The notes under the pieces were generated by a model. That model was not told the DNA's origin, made no database searches, and saw only the letters and a list, made by a program, of their open reading frames with translations. The position numbers and the translations under genes are program-made. From JAIUNP01 sp020161975 (GTDB lineage Bacteria > Pseudomonadota > Alphaproteobacteria > Rhizobiales > Beijerinckiaceae), in assembly GCA_036745275.1 (NCBI GenBank), contig DAIOGK010000006.1, positions 1 through 64,000 of the forward strand: DNA of 64,000 bases, given 5' to 3'. This document shows positions 7,310 to 16,625 of the stretch, in pieces; within the stretch, counting starts at the first letter, position 1; each line of letters opens with the position of its first letter.

Positions 7310-9499
7310 TCAGCCGTTCACACGCTCGACCATTGAAACCTGCGGCTTGCCGCGCAGTTCCGCGATGATCGCGTTGAGGTGTTTCAAGTCCCACACCTCG
7401 ATGTCGATCAGCATCTCACGGAAATCTGCGGTTTTCGACATCATGGCTATGGAATCGATGTTTGCGTCGGTATTGCCGATGATGCGCGCGATTTCGGCCA
7501 GCGTTCCGGGCTCGTTGATCACCTGAAGGTGCAACTGGGCCGGAAAGCGGCTCCGCTCAGCCTCGTCGATGTCCCAGCGCACGTCCAGCCAGCGCCAGGG
7601 TTCGTCATCGAATGCCGTGAGTGCGGGCGACTGAATGGGATAGATCGTAATCCCCTCCCCCGGCGTCAGGATACCGACAATCCGGTCGCCGGGCACGGCG
7701 CCGCCGTTGGGCGCGAAGGTCACGGGCAGCTCATCCGAGAGGCCGCGGATCGGCAGGGAACGGGTCGCACCCTCCTGTCCCGGCACCTTGAACTTAAGGT
7801 TCTCGGCGGTCGAAAGCTCGAACCAGCCCTTGTCGCCGGCCGGCGCGGCGCCCTTGGCCTGTTCTTCCTTGAAATCGGGATAGACGGCTTTCACGACATC
7901 GCCGGAGTACATTTCGCCCCGGCCCACCGCCGCCATCACGTCTTCCACGCTCTGGCGCGCGAGGCGCGGCACTGCCGCCTTCAGCTTGTCGAGATCGAAG
8001 GCGCGGTCGTTGCGGGCGAAGGCGCGCTCGATGATCTTGGCACCCAGCCCGGCGAACTGCTTCCTCACCGCCTCACGCGTGGCGCGGCGAATGGCAGCGC
8101 GGGCCTTGCCGGTGATGACGAGGCTTTCCCAGGCCGGCGGCGGCACATGGTTTTCTGCCCGGATGATCTCCACCTCGTCACCGTTCTTGAGTTCGGTGAC
8201 GATGGGCATGACGTTGCCGTTGATACGGCAACCAACCGCAGTGTTGCCGATCTTGGTGTGGACGGCATAGGCAAAATCAATCGGCGTCGCCCCGCGCGGC
8301 AGGGCGATGAGCCGCCCCTTCGGGGTGAAGCAGAAGACCTGATCCTGAAAGAGTTCAAGCTTGGTGTGTTCGAGAAATTCTTCGGGGCTGTCGCCTTCGG
8401 CCAGAAGCTCGATGGTGTGGCGCAGCCAGCGGAAGGCGTTCGATTCGGAAGGGGCGGCGCCGGGGCGCCCTTCCTTGTAAACCGCATGAGCGGCCACGCC
8501 CTGCTCGGCCACCTCGTCCATCTCAACCGTGCGGATCTGCATTTCCACGCGCTGGTGGCGCGGGCCGATCACGGTGGTGTGGATCGAGGCGTAATCGTTC
8601 TGCTTCGGCGTCGAGATGTAATCCTTGAACCGCCCCGGCACGACCGGCCAGCTCGTGTGCGCGACACCGAGCGCGCGGTAGCAGTCATCCACGGTTTCGA
8701 CGATGATGCGGAAGCCGAAAATATCGGACAGTTGCTCGAAGGCGACCGACTTCTGCTCCATCTTCTTCCAGATGGAATAGGGCGTCTTCTGACGGCCCTT
8801 GACCTCCGCCTTGATGTTGTCCGCCGCCAGTTTCACGCGCAGCGCATTCTCGATGTCCGCAATCAGTTCTCCGCTCTGCTCGGTCAGGTCGGCAAGGCGC
8901 TTCAGCATCATCGCATGGGCGTCGGGCATCAGCGACTTGAAGGAGAGATCCTCCAGTTCGTCGCGCATCGACTGGATACCCATGCGGCCGGCGAGCGGGG
9001 CATAGATGTCCAGCGTTTCCTCGGCGATGCGGTTGCGCTTTTCCGGCGGCACATAGTGCAGCGTGCGCATGTTGTGCAGCCGGTCGGCCAGCTTGACGAG
9101 CAGCACGCGCACATCATCGGCAATCGCCAGCAGGAGTTTACGCAGATTCTCGGCCTGCGCGGCGCGCTTGGAAACCAGGTCGAGCTTCTTGATCTTGGTC
9201 AGACCATCGACCAGCGCGCCGATTTCCGTACCGAACAGCTTGTCGATTTCTTCGCGCGTCGCATCCGTATCCTCGATGGTGTCATGCAGCATGGCCGCGA
9301 CAATGGTCGCGTCGTCCAGCTTCAGCTCGGTGAGGATGGCCGCCACTTCCAGCGGATGGGCGAAATAGGGATCGCCGGAGGCGCGCTTCTGGCTGCCATG
9401 TGCGCGCATGGCATAAACGTAGGCCTTGTTGAGAAGGTCCTCATCGGCATTCGGGTTGTAGCGACGGACCCGTTCAACGAGTTCGTATTGGCGCATCAT
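7310..9499 (-). CDS. rsh: Bifunctional (p)ppGpp synthetase/hydrolase
   Basis: The 729-residue Rsh/SpoT enzyme makes and degrades the alarmone (p)ppGpp during starvation. Domains in order: hydrolase HD domain (FAHPLEVA with His48, LHDTIEDT at 71-78, LADRLHNMRT at 137-146), synthetase domain (GRQKTPYSIWKKM at about 235-247, GRFKDYIS, NDYASIHT, VEMQIRT at 318-324), TGS, helical region and a C-terminal ACT domain. The RFKD signature and intact HD residues mark the bifunctional class rather than RelA. Two adjacent ATGs can serve as start (9499 or 9496). It lies 122 bases downstream of rpoZ on the same strand, and the intervening stretch has no gene. Confidence 0.97.
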   Translation of the reverse strand: MMRQYELVERVRRYNPNADEDLLNKAYVYAMRAHGSQKRASGDPYFAHPLEVAAILTELKLDDATIVAAMLHDTIEDTDATREEIDKLFGTEIGALVDGLTKIKKLDLVSKRAAQAENLRKLLLAIADDVRVLLVKLADRLHNMRTLHYVPPEKRNRIAEETLDIYAPLAGRMGIQSMRDELEDLSFKSLMPDAHAMMLKRLADLTEQSGELIADIENALRVKLAADNIKAEVKGRQKTPYSIWKKMEQKSVAFEQLSDIFGFRIIVETVDDCYRALGVAHTSWPVVPGRFKDYISTPKQNDYASIHTTVIGPRHQRVEMQIRTVEMDEVAEQGVAAHAVYKEGRPGAAPSESNAFRWLRHTIELLAEGDSPEEFLEHTKLELFQDQVFCFTPKGRLIALPRGATPIDFAYAVHTKIGNTAVGCRINGNVMPIVTELKNGDEVEIIRAENHVPPPAWESLVITGKARAAIRRATREAVRKQFAGLGAKIIERAFARNDRAFDLDKLKAAVPRLARQSVEDVMAAVGRGEMYSGDVVKAVYPDFKEEQAKGAAPAGDKGWFELSTAENLKFKVPGQEGATRSLPIRGLSDELPVTFAPNGGAVPGDRIVGILTPGEGITIYPIQSPALTAFDDEPWRWLDVRWDIDEAERSRFPAQLHLQVINEPGTLAEIARIIGNTDANIDSIAMMSKTADFREMLIDIEVWDLKHLNAIIAELRGKPQVSMVERVNG

Positions 9500-9621
9500 G
9501 GTTAGCTGGTCCGTCCGATCCGCAAAATATTGCGAGTGCGAACGAACAAAATGTCACGGGCGCGGCCCGCCTGTCCAGCGTCCGCGCCCGCAAAATTCTA
9601 TAAGTAATAAAAGAAAGAGGA

Positions 9622-10026
9622 TCAGTCCTCGTCGTCGGTGTCCGACGGGGGAACAAGACCGTCAAGACCACGCAGAAGTTCCTCTTCCGACATACGGTCG
9701 AACGAGACGTCCGAATCGTCCGAACCGCTGGCGGCAACTGCCGGCTGAGCCGAGGGGCTGGCAATGCGCGGCACCGCCTCGGGTTCGGGCTCGTCCACCT
9801 CGACGAATTTCTGCATCGAGTGGATGAACTCTTCCTTCAGGTCGCCGGGCGAGAGCAACTCATCGGCAATCTCGCGCAGGGCGATGACCGGATTCTTGTC
9901 GTTGTCGCGCTTGACGAGCGGCAGTTGCCCGCTCGCCAGAAGCCGGGCACGATGGGCGGCGAGCAGCACCAGCTCAAACCGGTTATCGACCTTGTCGATG
10001 CAATCTTCGACCGTAACGCGAGCCAT
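9622..10026 (-). CDS. rpoZ: RNA polymerase omega subunit
   Basis: Omega helps fold and hold the beta' subunit and mediates part of the ppGpp response of RNA polymerase. The 134-residue protein starts MARVTVEDCIDKVDNRFEL and contains AAHRARLL and VIALREIADE, all diagnostic. An acidic Asp/Glu/Ser-rich tail extends about 60 residues past the core, as in other alphaproteobacteria. The ATG at 10026 is preceded by AAGGAG. The longer open frame upstream is not conserved. It lies directly upstream of rsh, so the ppGpp enzyme and its target subunit are neighbours. Confidence 0.95.
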   Translation of the reverse strand: MARVTVEDCIDKVDNRFELVLLAAHRARLLASGQLPLVKRDNDKNPVIALREIADELLSPGDLKEEFIHSMQKFVEVDEPEPEAVPRIASPSAQPAVAASGSDDSDVSFDRMSEEELLRGLDGLVPPSDTDDED

Positions 10027-10278
10027 TTTCCACGCGCTCCTTGACACAGACGGAATTTGGAGGAGCCACGCCTTTAACCGATTTGATGCCATGGAGCAAC
10101 CATTTCGGCGTTTTTCCGAGAAATTCCCATTAAGCAGGAAAATCACGACATTTCAGGGCTTGACTTTTGAGCCCCAAGGTCCGATTTCGGTCAGGAAAGT
10201 TGCCGTAGTTCGGCCCATCTCCCGAAATTTGCGCCAAGGCCATTGCTGATCAGCCTCGGCATCGCTGAAAGGCACCCT

Positions 10279-10914
10279 ATGCAGGTCCCAGATCGTGTTG
10301 CACTTTTTATAGACGGCGCCAATCTTTACGCTGCCGCGCGCGCGCTCGGTTTCGATATCGACTACCGCAAGCTCCTTGAGGAGTTCCGGTCGCGCGGCTA
10401 TCTCGTCCGCGCCTTCTATTACACAGCCATCGTCGAGGATCAGGAATATTCCTCTCTCCGTCCGCTGGTCGATTGGCTCGACTACAACGGCTACATGGTC
10501 GTGACCAAGCCGGCCAAGGAATTCACCGATTCAACGGGCCGCCGGAAGGTCAAGGGCAATATGGACATCGAGCTTGCGGTCGATGCCATGGAACTCGCCC
10601 CCAGCATCACGCATATGGTTCTGTTCTCGGGCGATGGCGATTTCCGCAGCCTTGTCGAGGCCATCCAGCGCAAGGGCGTGAAGGTCACGGTGGTTTCGAC
10701 GGTTTCCACCCAACCGCCGATGATGTCGGACGAGCTGCGCCGTCAGGCCGATGTCTTCCTCGATCTCGTCGAGTTGCAGACCAAGATCGGTCGGGCCCCC
10801 TCCGAGCGCCCGGCTCGCGAGCCGCGCGAGTTCACACCGCGCGATCCTGCCCGGGCCATGCCAGCTTTCCTCAATCGTCCCACGCCGACCAAGGTTCAGG
10901 ACGAGCAGGGCTGA
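10279..10914 (+). CDS. NYN domain (LabA/DUF88) putative nuclease
   Basis: A 211-residue protein of the NYN (PIN-like) family. Acidic metal-binding residues appear in VALFIDGANLY, GNMDIELAVDAME and LFSGDGDFRSLVEAI, the order seen in LabA/DUF88 proteins. These are predicted RNases. The C-terminal 40 residues are Arg/Pro-rich and probably disordered. The chosen ATG (MQVPDRVALF) fits the family; a TTG 36 bases upstream is also in frame. It is divergent from rpoZ across a 252-base gap (10027-10278) that holds no gene, and is followed after six bases by the uracil-DNA glycosylase gene. Confidence 0.85.
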   Translation: MQVPDRVALFIDGANLYAAARALGFDIDYRKLLEEFRSRGYLVRAFYYTAIVEDQEYSSLRPLVDWLDYNGYMVVTKPAKEFTDSTGRRKVKGNMDIELAVDAMELAPSITHMVLFSGDGDFRSLVEAIQRKGVKVTVVSTVSTQPPMMSDELRRQADVFLDLVELQTKIGRAPSERPAREPREFTPRDPARAMPAFLNRPTPTKVQDEQG

Positions 10915-10920
10915 GCGCCC

Positions 10921-11571
10921 ATGCCGGCTGCCGGTTCTGTATCGCTTGCTGAGCCCGGCCGGAATTGCCCGCTGTGCCCGCGCCTTGTTGCGTTTCGCCA
11001 CAAGGCGCGCGAACAGCATCCGGACTGGCATAATGCCCCCGTGCCGGGGTTCGGGCCGAACAACGCCCGCCTGGCCATCATCGGCCTTGCGCCGGGGCTG
11101 CAAGGCGCAAACCGCACAGGGCGCCCATTCACCGGCGACTGGGCCGGCGATCTGCTTTATGAAACGCTGATCGGTTTTGAGTTTGCTACCGGCATTTATG
11201 AGGAACGGCCCGACGATACGCTGAGGCTTGTCGATTGCCGTATCATCAACGGTGTGCGCTGCGTGCCGCCGGAGAACAAGCCGACCGGGCCGGAAATCAA
11301 TGCCTGCCGCCCTTTCCTGACGGCCTCGCTGGCTGAAATGCCCAATCTTCGCGCCGTCGTCGCACTGGGGCGCATCGCGCACGAGACCTTCCTGCGCGCC
11401 TGTGGCGAGCGCCCTGCCCGCTTCACATTCGCGCATGGCGCGCGTCACACACTCGGAAACATCACGCTGTTCGATAGCTACCATTGCTCGCGCTACAACA
11501 CGAACACCGGGCGCCTGACGCCGGAGATGTTCCGGGCCGTGTTCAAGGACGTGCGACGTTTTCTGGGGTGA
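10921..11571 (+). CDS. Family 5 uracil-DNA glycosylase (UDGb)
   Basis: A 216-residue DNA repair enzyme that removes uracil, and in this family also other deaminated bases. Visible signatures are GLAPGLQGANRTGRPFTGD, the VRCVPPENKP loop and DSYHCSRYNTNTGRLT near the C-terminus, all typical of family 5 (UDGb). An iron-sulfur cluster is likely, with ligands C16 and C19 (CPLC) plus the Cys pair flanking VPPENKPTGPEINA. The GLAPG motif lacks the polar residue of family 1, as expected for UDGb. It starts six bases after the NYN gene stop and converges on smpB with only three bases between. Confidence 0.9.
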   Translation: MPAAGSVSLAEPGRNCPLCPRLVAFRHKAREQHPDWHNAPVPGFGPNNARLAIIGLAPGLQGANRTGRPFTGDWAGDLLYETLIGFEFATGIYEERPDDTLRLVDCRIINGVRCVPPENKPTGPEINACRPFLTASLAEMPNLRAVVALGRIAHETFLRACGERPARFTFAHGARHTLGNITLFDSYHCSRYNTNTGRLTPEMFRAVFKDVRRFLG

Positions 11572-11574
11572 TTT

Positions 11575-12045
11575 TTAACCCCGGTCGCGCAGCAAGCGGC
11601 CCTTCTCGCGGTCCCAGTCGCGCTTCTTCTCGGTTTCCCGCTTGTCGTGCAGCTTCTTGCCGCGCGCGAGCGCCACTTCCACCTTGGCGCGGCCCTTTTC
11701 GTTGAAGAAAATCTTCAACGGCACCACCGTCATGCCTTCGCGCTGCACGGCAACGGACAACTTGTCGATCTCGCGGCGATGCAGCAGCAGCTTCCTGGGT
11801 CGCTTCGTCTCATGATTGAAGCGATTGGCTTGCAGGTATTCGGGAATATAGGCGTTGACGAGGAAGAGTTCATTGCCTTCCACCGAGGCATAGCTCTCGC
11901 CCAGCGTCGCCTTGCCGCCGCGCAGGGACTTCACCTCCGTGCCGGTGAGCGCGATTCCGGCTTCAAAGACCTGTCCGATCTCGAACTCGTAACGCGCACG
12001 CCGGTTTTCGGCGGCAATCCTGTAGCGGGTCGCGGGCTTGTTCAT
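11575..12045 (-). CDS. smpB: SsrA-binding protein SmpB
   Basis: SmpB binds tmRNA and brings it to stalled ribosomes for trans-translation. The 156-residue protein has NRRARYEFEI, EAGIALTGTEVKSLR, the region around IPEYLQANRFNHET, and a basic C-terminal tail with GRAKVEVALARGKKLHDKR and REKGR. Length is normal. It lies 26 bases downstream of dapA on the same strand, so it is probably cotranscribed. The ribosome-binding site is weak. Confidence 0.96.
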   Translation of the reverse strand: MNKPATRYRIAAENRRARYEFEIGQVFEAGIALTGTEVKSLRGGKATLGESYASVEGNELFLVNAYIPEYLQANRFNHETKRPRKLLLHRREIDKLSVAVQREGMTVVPLKIFFNEKGRAKVEVALARGKKLHDKRETEKKRDWDREKGRLLRDRG

Positions 12046-12071
12046 GGCTTATAACTGAGGGCGCGCGGCCC

Positions 12072-12959
12072 TCAGTTCAAGATGCCGGCGTGACGCATCG
12101 CCGCTTCCACGGCGCGTTTCGTCGGCTCCGAGCACGGCACCATCGGCAGACGCACATCCGCCGTCACCGGACGGATGAGCGAAAGCCCGTATTTGACCGG
12201 CGAGGGATTGGTTTCGAGAAAGATCGCCGTATGCAGCGGCATCAGACGGTCCTGAAGACTGAGTGCGGCGGCGTAATCGCCTTTCCGGCAGGCGACCTGG
12301 AACTCTGCGCAAAGCTTCGGGGCGATGTTCGAGCACACGGAAATGCAGCCGTGGCCGCCATGGGCGTTGAAGCCGAGCGCGCTGTCGTCATTGCCCGAAA
12401 GCTGGTTGAACTCCGGCCCCAGCACCTGGCGCTGGAGCGAGGCGCGGACGACGTTGCCGGTCGCATCCTTCACACCGGTGATGTTCTTCAGTTCATAGAG
12501 TCGCGCCATCGTTTCCACCGACATGTCGATGACCGAGCGGCCCGGAATATTGTAGATCAGGATCGGGATGCCGACGGCATCGTTGATCGCCTTGAAGTGC
12601 TGATAAAGCCCTTCCTGGCCCGGCTTGTTGTAATAGGGCGTGACGACGAGCAGGCCATCGGCCCCCACCTTCTCGGCGTGGCGGGCAAAATCGATCGCTT
12701 CCTCGGTGGAATTGGAGCCGGCGCCGGCGATGACCGCGGCGCGGCCCTTCGCTTCCTGCACGCACCATTCGACCAGTTGCTTGTGTTCAGCATGGCTCAC
12801 GGTCGGGCTTTCACCGGTCGTTCCCACCGGAACGAGGCCGTGCGTGCCCTGCTCGATCTGCCAGTTCACATGCTCGCGATTGGCTTTTTCATCCAGCTTG
12901 CCGTCGCGGAACAGGGTCACGAGCGCGGTGATGGAGCCGGAAAAATGCCGAGTGGCCAT
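12072..12959 (-). CDS. dapA: 4-hydroxy-tetrahydrodipicolinate synthase
   Basis: DapA condenses pyruvate with aspartate semialdehyde, the first committed step to lysine and diaminopimelate. The 295-residue TIM barrel shows GTTGE at 46-50, the catalytic Tyr136 in LIYNIPGRS, and the Schiff-base Lys164 in GVKDATGNV. The start MATRHFSGSI matches the family; the frame is open 47 codons further but that part is not DapA-like. The DapA-SmpB neighbourhood is common in Hyphomicrobiales. The divergent lytic transglycosylase shares the approximately 215-base upstream gap. Confidence 0.96.
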   Translation of the reverse strand: MATRHFSGSITALVTLFRDGKLDEKANREHVNWQIEQGTHGLVPVGTTGESPTVSHAEHKQLVEWCVQEAKGRAAVIAGAGSNSTEEAIDFARHAEKVGADGLLVVTPYYNKPGQEGLYQHFKAINDAVGIPILIYNIPGRSVIDMSVETMARLYELKNITGVKDATGNVVRASLQRQVLGPEFNQLSGNDDSALGFNAHGGHGCISVCSNIAPKLCAEFQVACRKGDYAAALSLQDRLMPLHTAIFLETNPSPVKYGLSLIRPVTADVRLPMVPCSEPTKRAVEAAMRHAGILN

Positions 12960-13174
12960 GATGGTCGAACCTCTATGCCCCGTCCTTCTGGGGCGATTGT
13001 GCAGGGAATACTTCTCATAGCGGCAGTTTTGCCGGGTGGGAAGCGACGAAATCACGCGAACAGGGTTCCTTTTGCGCGTCCGCTGCCGGCATCCACCCAC
13101 TTTTTCAACATGCTTAACGAAATCTCAACGCGCCTCGGGTGTGCTGGGCTGTCTCATCCGGGGAGCCTGCTGCC

Positions 13175-15613
13175 ATGGAATGTCGCGTTGCTCTGCCTTT
13201 CACCTTGCGCCGCATCCGGAGTGGTCTGTTGGCGGCCACGGCCCTTGTCACCGCCCTGGCCCTGCCGGCAGTCGCGCTTGATGAGCGGCTGGACCCCACC
13301 GAGGCGCTCGCGCTGCACGAGAAGGCGCAATCAGCCGCAGCGACAACGCTGGCGCGCACGGTCGCCGATCCCCTGCCCGCCCATGCCGGTGCCATTCCCG
13401 TTATCGAAGTTCCGGCTGAATTCGCCGATCTGATGCTGGCACACGAAGCTGCGCTGAACCCACGCGCGACCGCCGCGCTGACGACGGCCATGCCGCGCCT
13501 GCCGGAACCGCTGGCACCGAACATCGCAGCCTTTGCGCCCCGCCCGGGCGAGGCGCCCATTGCGATCCTGGCTTCGGGTGAATTGTTCGACCCCGCCATG
13601 GTGCTGCGTCCTGCGGTGCCGGCAGCAACGGCGGGGGATCTTGCGCTTGTCCGGCAGGCACTGGGCGAATACCGGCGCGGCAATCTCTCGCTCGGGGATG
13701 CCTTTGCCGACAAGGTGGAGGATCCGTCGGCCCGGCTGGCGCTGGAATGGGTGGCGATCCGCACCGCCAAGCAGGCGACCGGCTTTGCCCGCCTTGCCCG
13801 TTTTCTTGCCGCTGAACCGCAATTTCCAATGGCGGACTGGGTGCGAAAGCGCGCAGAGGAAGCGCTGTATGTCGAAAAATCGCGGATTGAAGCCGCTGCC
13901 GCGTTCTTTGCCGACCATGCGCCGGAAACAGCGCCGGGCATGATCGCGCTGGCGCGCGCGCGCCTTGCGGCGGGCGAGACGGCGGCAGCGCAGGCGCTGG
14001 CGCGCGATGCCTGGCGCGAGGGAAAGACCAATGCCGGCTTGCGCAGCACCATTCTGAAGGAGTTTCCGGGCGCGATCTCAGCGGCGGACCAGCGCTATCT
14101 TGCCCATCGGCTCATCTATGACGGGGCCGCACGCGAAGGGCTGGCCGTGGCTGCAGGGCTGTCCCCCGCAGAGCGGCACCTTGCGCAGGCGCTCGCTGCC
14201 AGCGTGAACGAGACGGGCAGCGCTGCCGGATTCCTCGGCAAGGTGGATCCCACCATCGCCAGGGATGCCGCGCTTGCCTTCGTGCGTGTGCAGCATCTCC
14301 GGCGCAGCAAAGACGTTGCCGGCGCGGCGCGGGCACTTCTTGCGGCGCCAACCGATGCAGAAGCCATTGTCGATGGCGATGAATGGTGGATTGAACGGCG
14401 GATGATGGTGCGCCGCCTGCTCGATGCCGGTGACGCTGCATCCGCCTACAAGGTCGCGGCAGGCCATGGCGCTGAGGCGTCACAATACCGGGTGGATGCA
14501 GAGGTTCACGCAGGGTGGGTTGCCTTGCGCTTTCTCAACGATGCCGCTTCCGCCCTGCCCCATTTCGAGCGCGCGCGGACAGTGGCCGAGACACCGCCTT
14601 CCCAGGCGCGTGCGGCCTATTGGCACGGGCGGGCGCTGGAAGCTGCCGGCCAGGCGGCGCGTGATGCCTATCAGGCCGCTGCCGTCCATCGGCACACCTA
14701 CTACGGTCAATTGGCCATGGATCGGATTGGCGCGACGGCCATGCCGGACCTTGCAGCAAAGGCGGACTTTGCGCGGCTTGAGGCGCAATCTGCCTCGCCA
14801 GTTCTCCGCGCCATCCGCGTGCTGCTGGATAGCGAGGCGCAGGACCTCGCCCAACCGCTGATCATCGAGACGGCGCGCAACGCCGGGGACCTTGAGACAA
14901 CCATTGTGCTGGGCGATCTTGTCGCCCGTTATGGCCTGCCGCGTCTGACGGTCCTCGCCGGCAAAATGGCGATGCAACGGGGGCTGAAGGCCGAGGAGCA
15001 CGCCTTCCCCACTTTCGGCATTCCGCCCTACGAGCCCGAAGACGGCAGCGCGGAAGCGGCCATTGTCTATTCCATCGCCCGGCAGGAGAGTGAGTTCGAC
15101 GCCAAGGCCGTCTCCCATGCCGGCGCGCGCGGACTGATGCAATTGATGCCGGCCACCGCACGACGCACCGCCAGCCGCTTCAAGATTCCGCTCGACGTCA
15201 ACCGCCTCACCCAGGATGCGGCGCTGAATGCCCGGATCGGCGCGGCCCATCTCGGCGAACTCTTCGGCGAATACAATGGCAGCTACGTCCTCTCGTTTGC
15301 CGCATACAACGCCGGCGGGCGTCGCGTGAAGGAATGGACCACAGCCTATGGCGACCCGCGCAATCCGGGCGTCGATGTTGTCGACTGGATCGAGCGCATC
15401 CCGATCACAGAAACCCGCCATTACGTGCAGAAAATCCTGGAGAACGTGCAGGTCTATCGCGTGAAGCTGACCAACCAGCAAACGCTCGGCATTGCTGCGG
15501 ACATGCAGCGCGGCGCACGCAAGCCGCGCGATCCGCTCTTGGCGCTGAACATTCCACTGCCCGCGTTGCCCCGGCACGACTCTGCCGTGAGTGCCCTGTT
15601 GCGCGCGCCTTGA
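13175..15613 (+). CDS. Soluble lytic murein transglycosylase
   Basis: An 812-residue periplasmic enzyme that cleaves peptidoglycan glycan strands with formation of 1,6-anhydro-muramyl ends. The N-terminus has a signal sequence (ALVTALALPAVALDE). A long Ala-rich alpha-helical superhelix of about 600 residues follows, and then the C-terminal SLT domain with the catalytic Glu in IARQESEFD, followed by GARGLMQLMPATA and SFAAYNAGGRRV. The ATG at 13175 has GGGGAG ten bases upstream. A GTG at 13139 would add 12 residues. It overlaps the open frame of the next gene but not its chosen start. Confidence 0.92.
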   Translation: MECRVALPFTLRRIRSGLLAATALVTALALPAVALDERLDPTEALALHEKAQSAAATTLARTVADPLPAHAGAIPVIEVPAEFADLMLAHEAALNPRATAALTTAMPRLPEPLAPNIAAFAPRPGEAPIAILASGELFDPAMVLRPAVPAATAGDLALVRQALGEYRRGNLSLGDAFADKVEDPSARLALEWVAIRTAKQATGFARLARFLAAEPQFPMADWVRKRAEEALYVEKSRIEAAAAFFADHAPETAPGMIALARARLAAGETAAAQALARDAWREGKTNAGLRSTILKEFPGAISAADQRYLAHRLIYDGAAREGLAVAAGLSPAERHLAQALAASVNETGSAAGFLGKVDPTIARDAALAFVRVQHLRRSKDVAGAARALLAAPTDAEAIVDGDEWWIERRMMVRRLLDAGDAASAYKVAAGHGAEASQYRVDAEVHAGWVALRFLNDAASALPHFERARTVAETPPSQARAAYWHGRALEAAGQAARDAYQAAAVHRHTYYGQLAMDRIGATAMPDLAAKADFARLEAQSASPVLRAIRVLLDSEAQDLAQPLIIETARNAGDLETTIVLGDLVARYGLPRLTVLAGKMAMQRGLKAEEHAFPTFGIPPYEPEDGSAEAAIVYSIARQESEFDAKAVSHAGARGLMQLMPATARRTASRFKIPLDVNRLTQDAALNARIGAAHLGELFGEYNGSYVLSFAAYNAGGRRVKEWTTAYGDPRNPGVDVVDWIERIPITETRHYVQKILENVQVYRVKLTNQQTLGIAADMQRGARKPRDPLLALNIPLPALPRHDSAVSALLRAP

Positions 15614-15665
15614 TCGCAGGGCGCAGCGCCCCTATCCATGGATGAGTGCAAAGGGAGGGGGCTGG

Positions 15666-16559
15666 ATGGCCGACTGGCAGGATTTCTACACGACAAGTCA
15701 GGATGGGCTGAAGCTGTTTGCCCGGCGGCTCGGCCCGGCGATCAGCCCGCGACCGCCGGTGCTCTGCCTGCCGGGCATCGCCCGCAGCACGGCCGATTTC
15801 GAGGAGGTGGCCGCGCATCTTGCCCGCCATGGCGACCGTGCGGTCTGGGCGTTCGACTATCGCGGGCGCGGACGCTCCGATTACGATCCGAACTGGGAGA
15901 ATTATGACCTGCGGATCGAACTCGGCGATATTCTCGACCAGATGACGGCGCTCGGCATCAGCGAGGCGATCTTCCTCGGCACCTCGCGCGGCGGACTTCT
16001 GACCATGCTCGTCGCCATGATGCGCCCCGCCGCCGTGCGCGGCGCCATTCTCAATGACATCGGCCCGATCATCGAAGGCAAGGGTCTGGCGCGCATCAAG
16101 AGCTATGTCGGAAAGCTGCCGAAGCCGCGCACATATGCCGAAGCCGGTCAGATTCTCAAAAGCGTTTCGAGTACGCAGTTTCCCGCGCTTGACGATGTCG
16201 GCTGGGAACGGATGGCCCGCCGCACCTGGCGGGACAAGGACGGCGGGCTTGTGTCGGTCTATGACACGAACCTTTTGAAAACGCTGGAGAAAGTCGATCT
16301 CGACGCGCCTCTGCCTGAACTCTGGCCGCAGTTTGGCGCGCTCACCCATGTGCCGGTTCTGGTGTTGCGAGGCGCGCATTCCGACATTCTCTCACCCGAA
16401 ACAGCGCGCGAGATGACGCGCCGCCACCCCGCTTGCGCGCTCTGGGAGGTCCCGTATGAGGGCCATGCTCCCCTGCTTGGTGATCTGCCGACGCTGGAGC
16501 GGATCGAAACCTTCGTTTCCACCATCCCCGATGAGGTCCCCGTCCCGGCAGCCCAATAA
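15666..16559 (+). CDS. Alpha/beta hydrolase
   Basis: A 297-residue alpha/beta-hydrolase fold protein. The nucleophile elbow is GTSRGG, the oxyanion region is LCLPGIARSTADF, an acidic residue lies in RGAHSDILSP, and the catalytic His is in YEGHAPLL. DYRGRGRSDYD is characteristic of the family. No signal peptide. The substrate cannot be assigned. Esterases, lactonases and C-C hydrolases share this fold. The start at 15666 is preceded by a strong GGGAGGGGG. It lies 52 bases after the transglycosylase. Confidence 0.85.
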   Translation: MADWQDFYTTSQDGLKLFARRLGPAISPRPPVLCLPGIARSTADFEEVAAHLARHGDRAVWAFDYRGRGRSDYDPNWENYDLRIELGDILDQMTALGISEAIFLGTSRGGLLTMLVAMMRPAAVRGAILNDIGPIIEGKGLARIKSYVGKLPKPRTYAEAGQILKSVSSTQFPALDDVGWERMARRTWRDKDGGLVSVYDTNLLKTLEKVDLDAPLPELWPQFGALTHVPVLVLRGAHSDILSPETAREMTRRHPACALWEVPYEGHAPLLGDLPTLERIETFVSTIPDEVPVPAAQ

Positions 16560-16586
16560 AAAGCGCCCGGCGATGAAGCCGGGCGC
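16555..16586 (-). terminator. Rho-independent terminator of HHH protein gene
   Basis: Nine-base-pair perfect stem (16563-16571 with 16578-16586, GCGCCCGGC/GCCGGGCGC) and a six-base loop. On the minus strand it is followed by CTTTTTATT. It ends the minus-strand operon and may also slow plus-strand transcription from the hydrolase gene, whose stop codon overlaps the T-run side. Confidence 0.7.
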
Positions 16587-16625
16587 AGTCTGTCTCGATG
16601 GTCTCGATCGTCCGGCCTGACGTGA

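Noticed and set aside
7379..9505. 708-residue open frame opposite rsh
   Set aside because: Antisense shadow. The minus strand encodes an intact Rsh with all domains.
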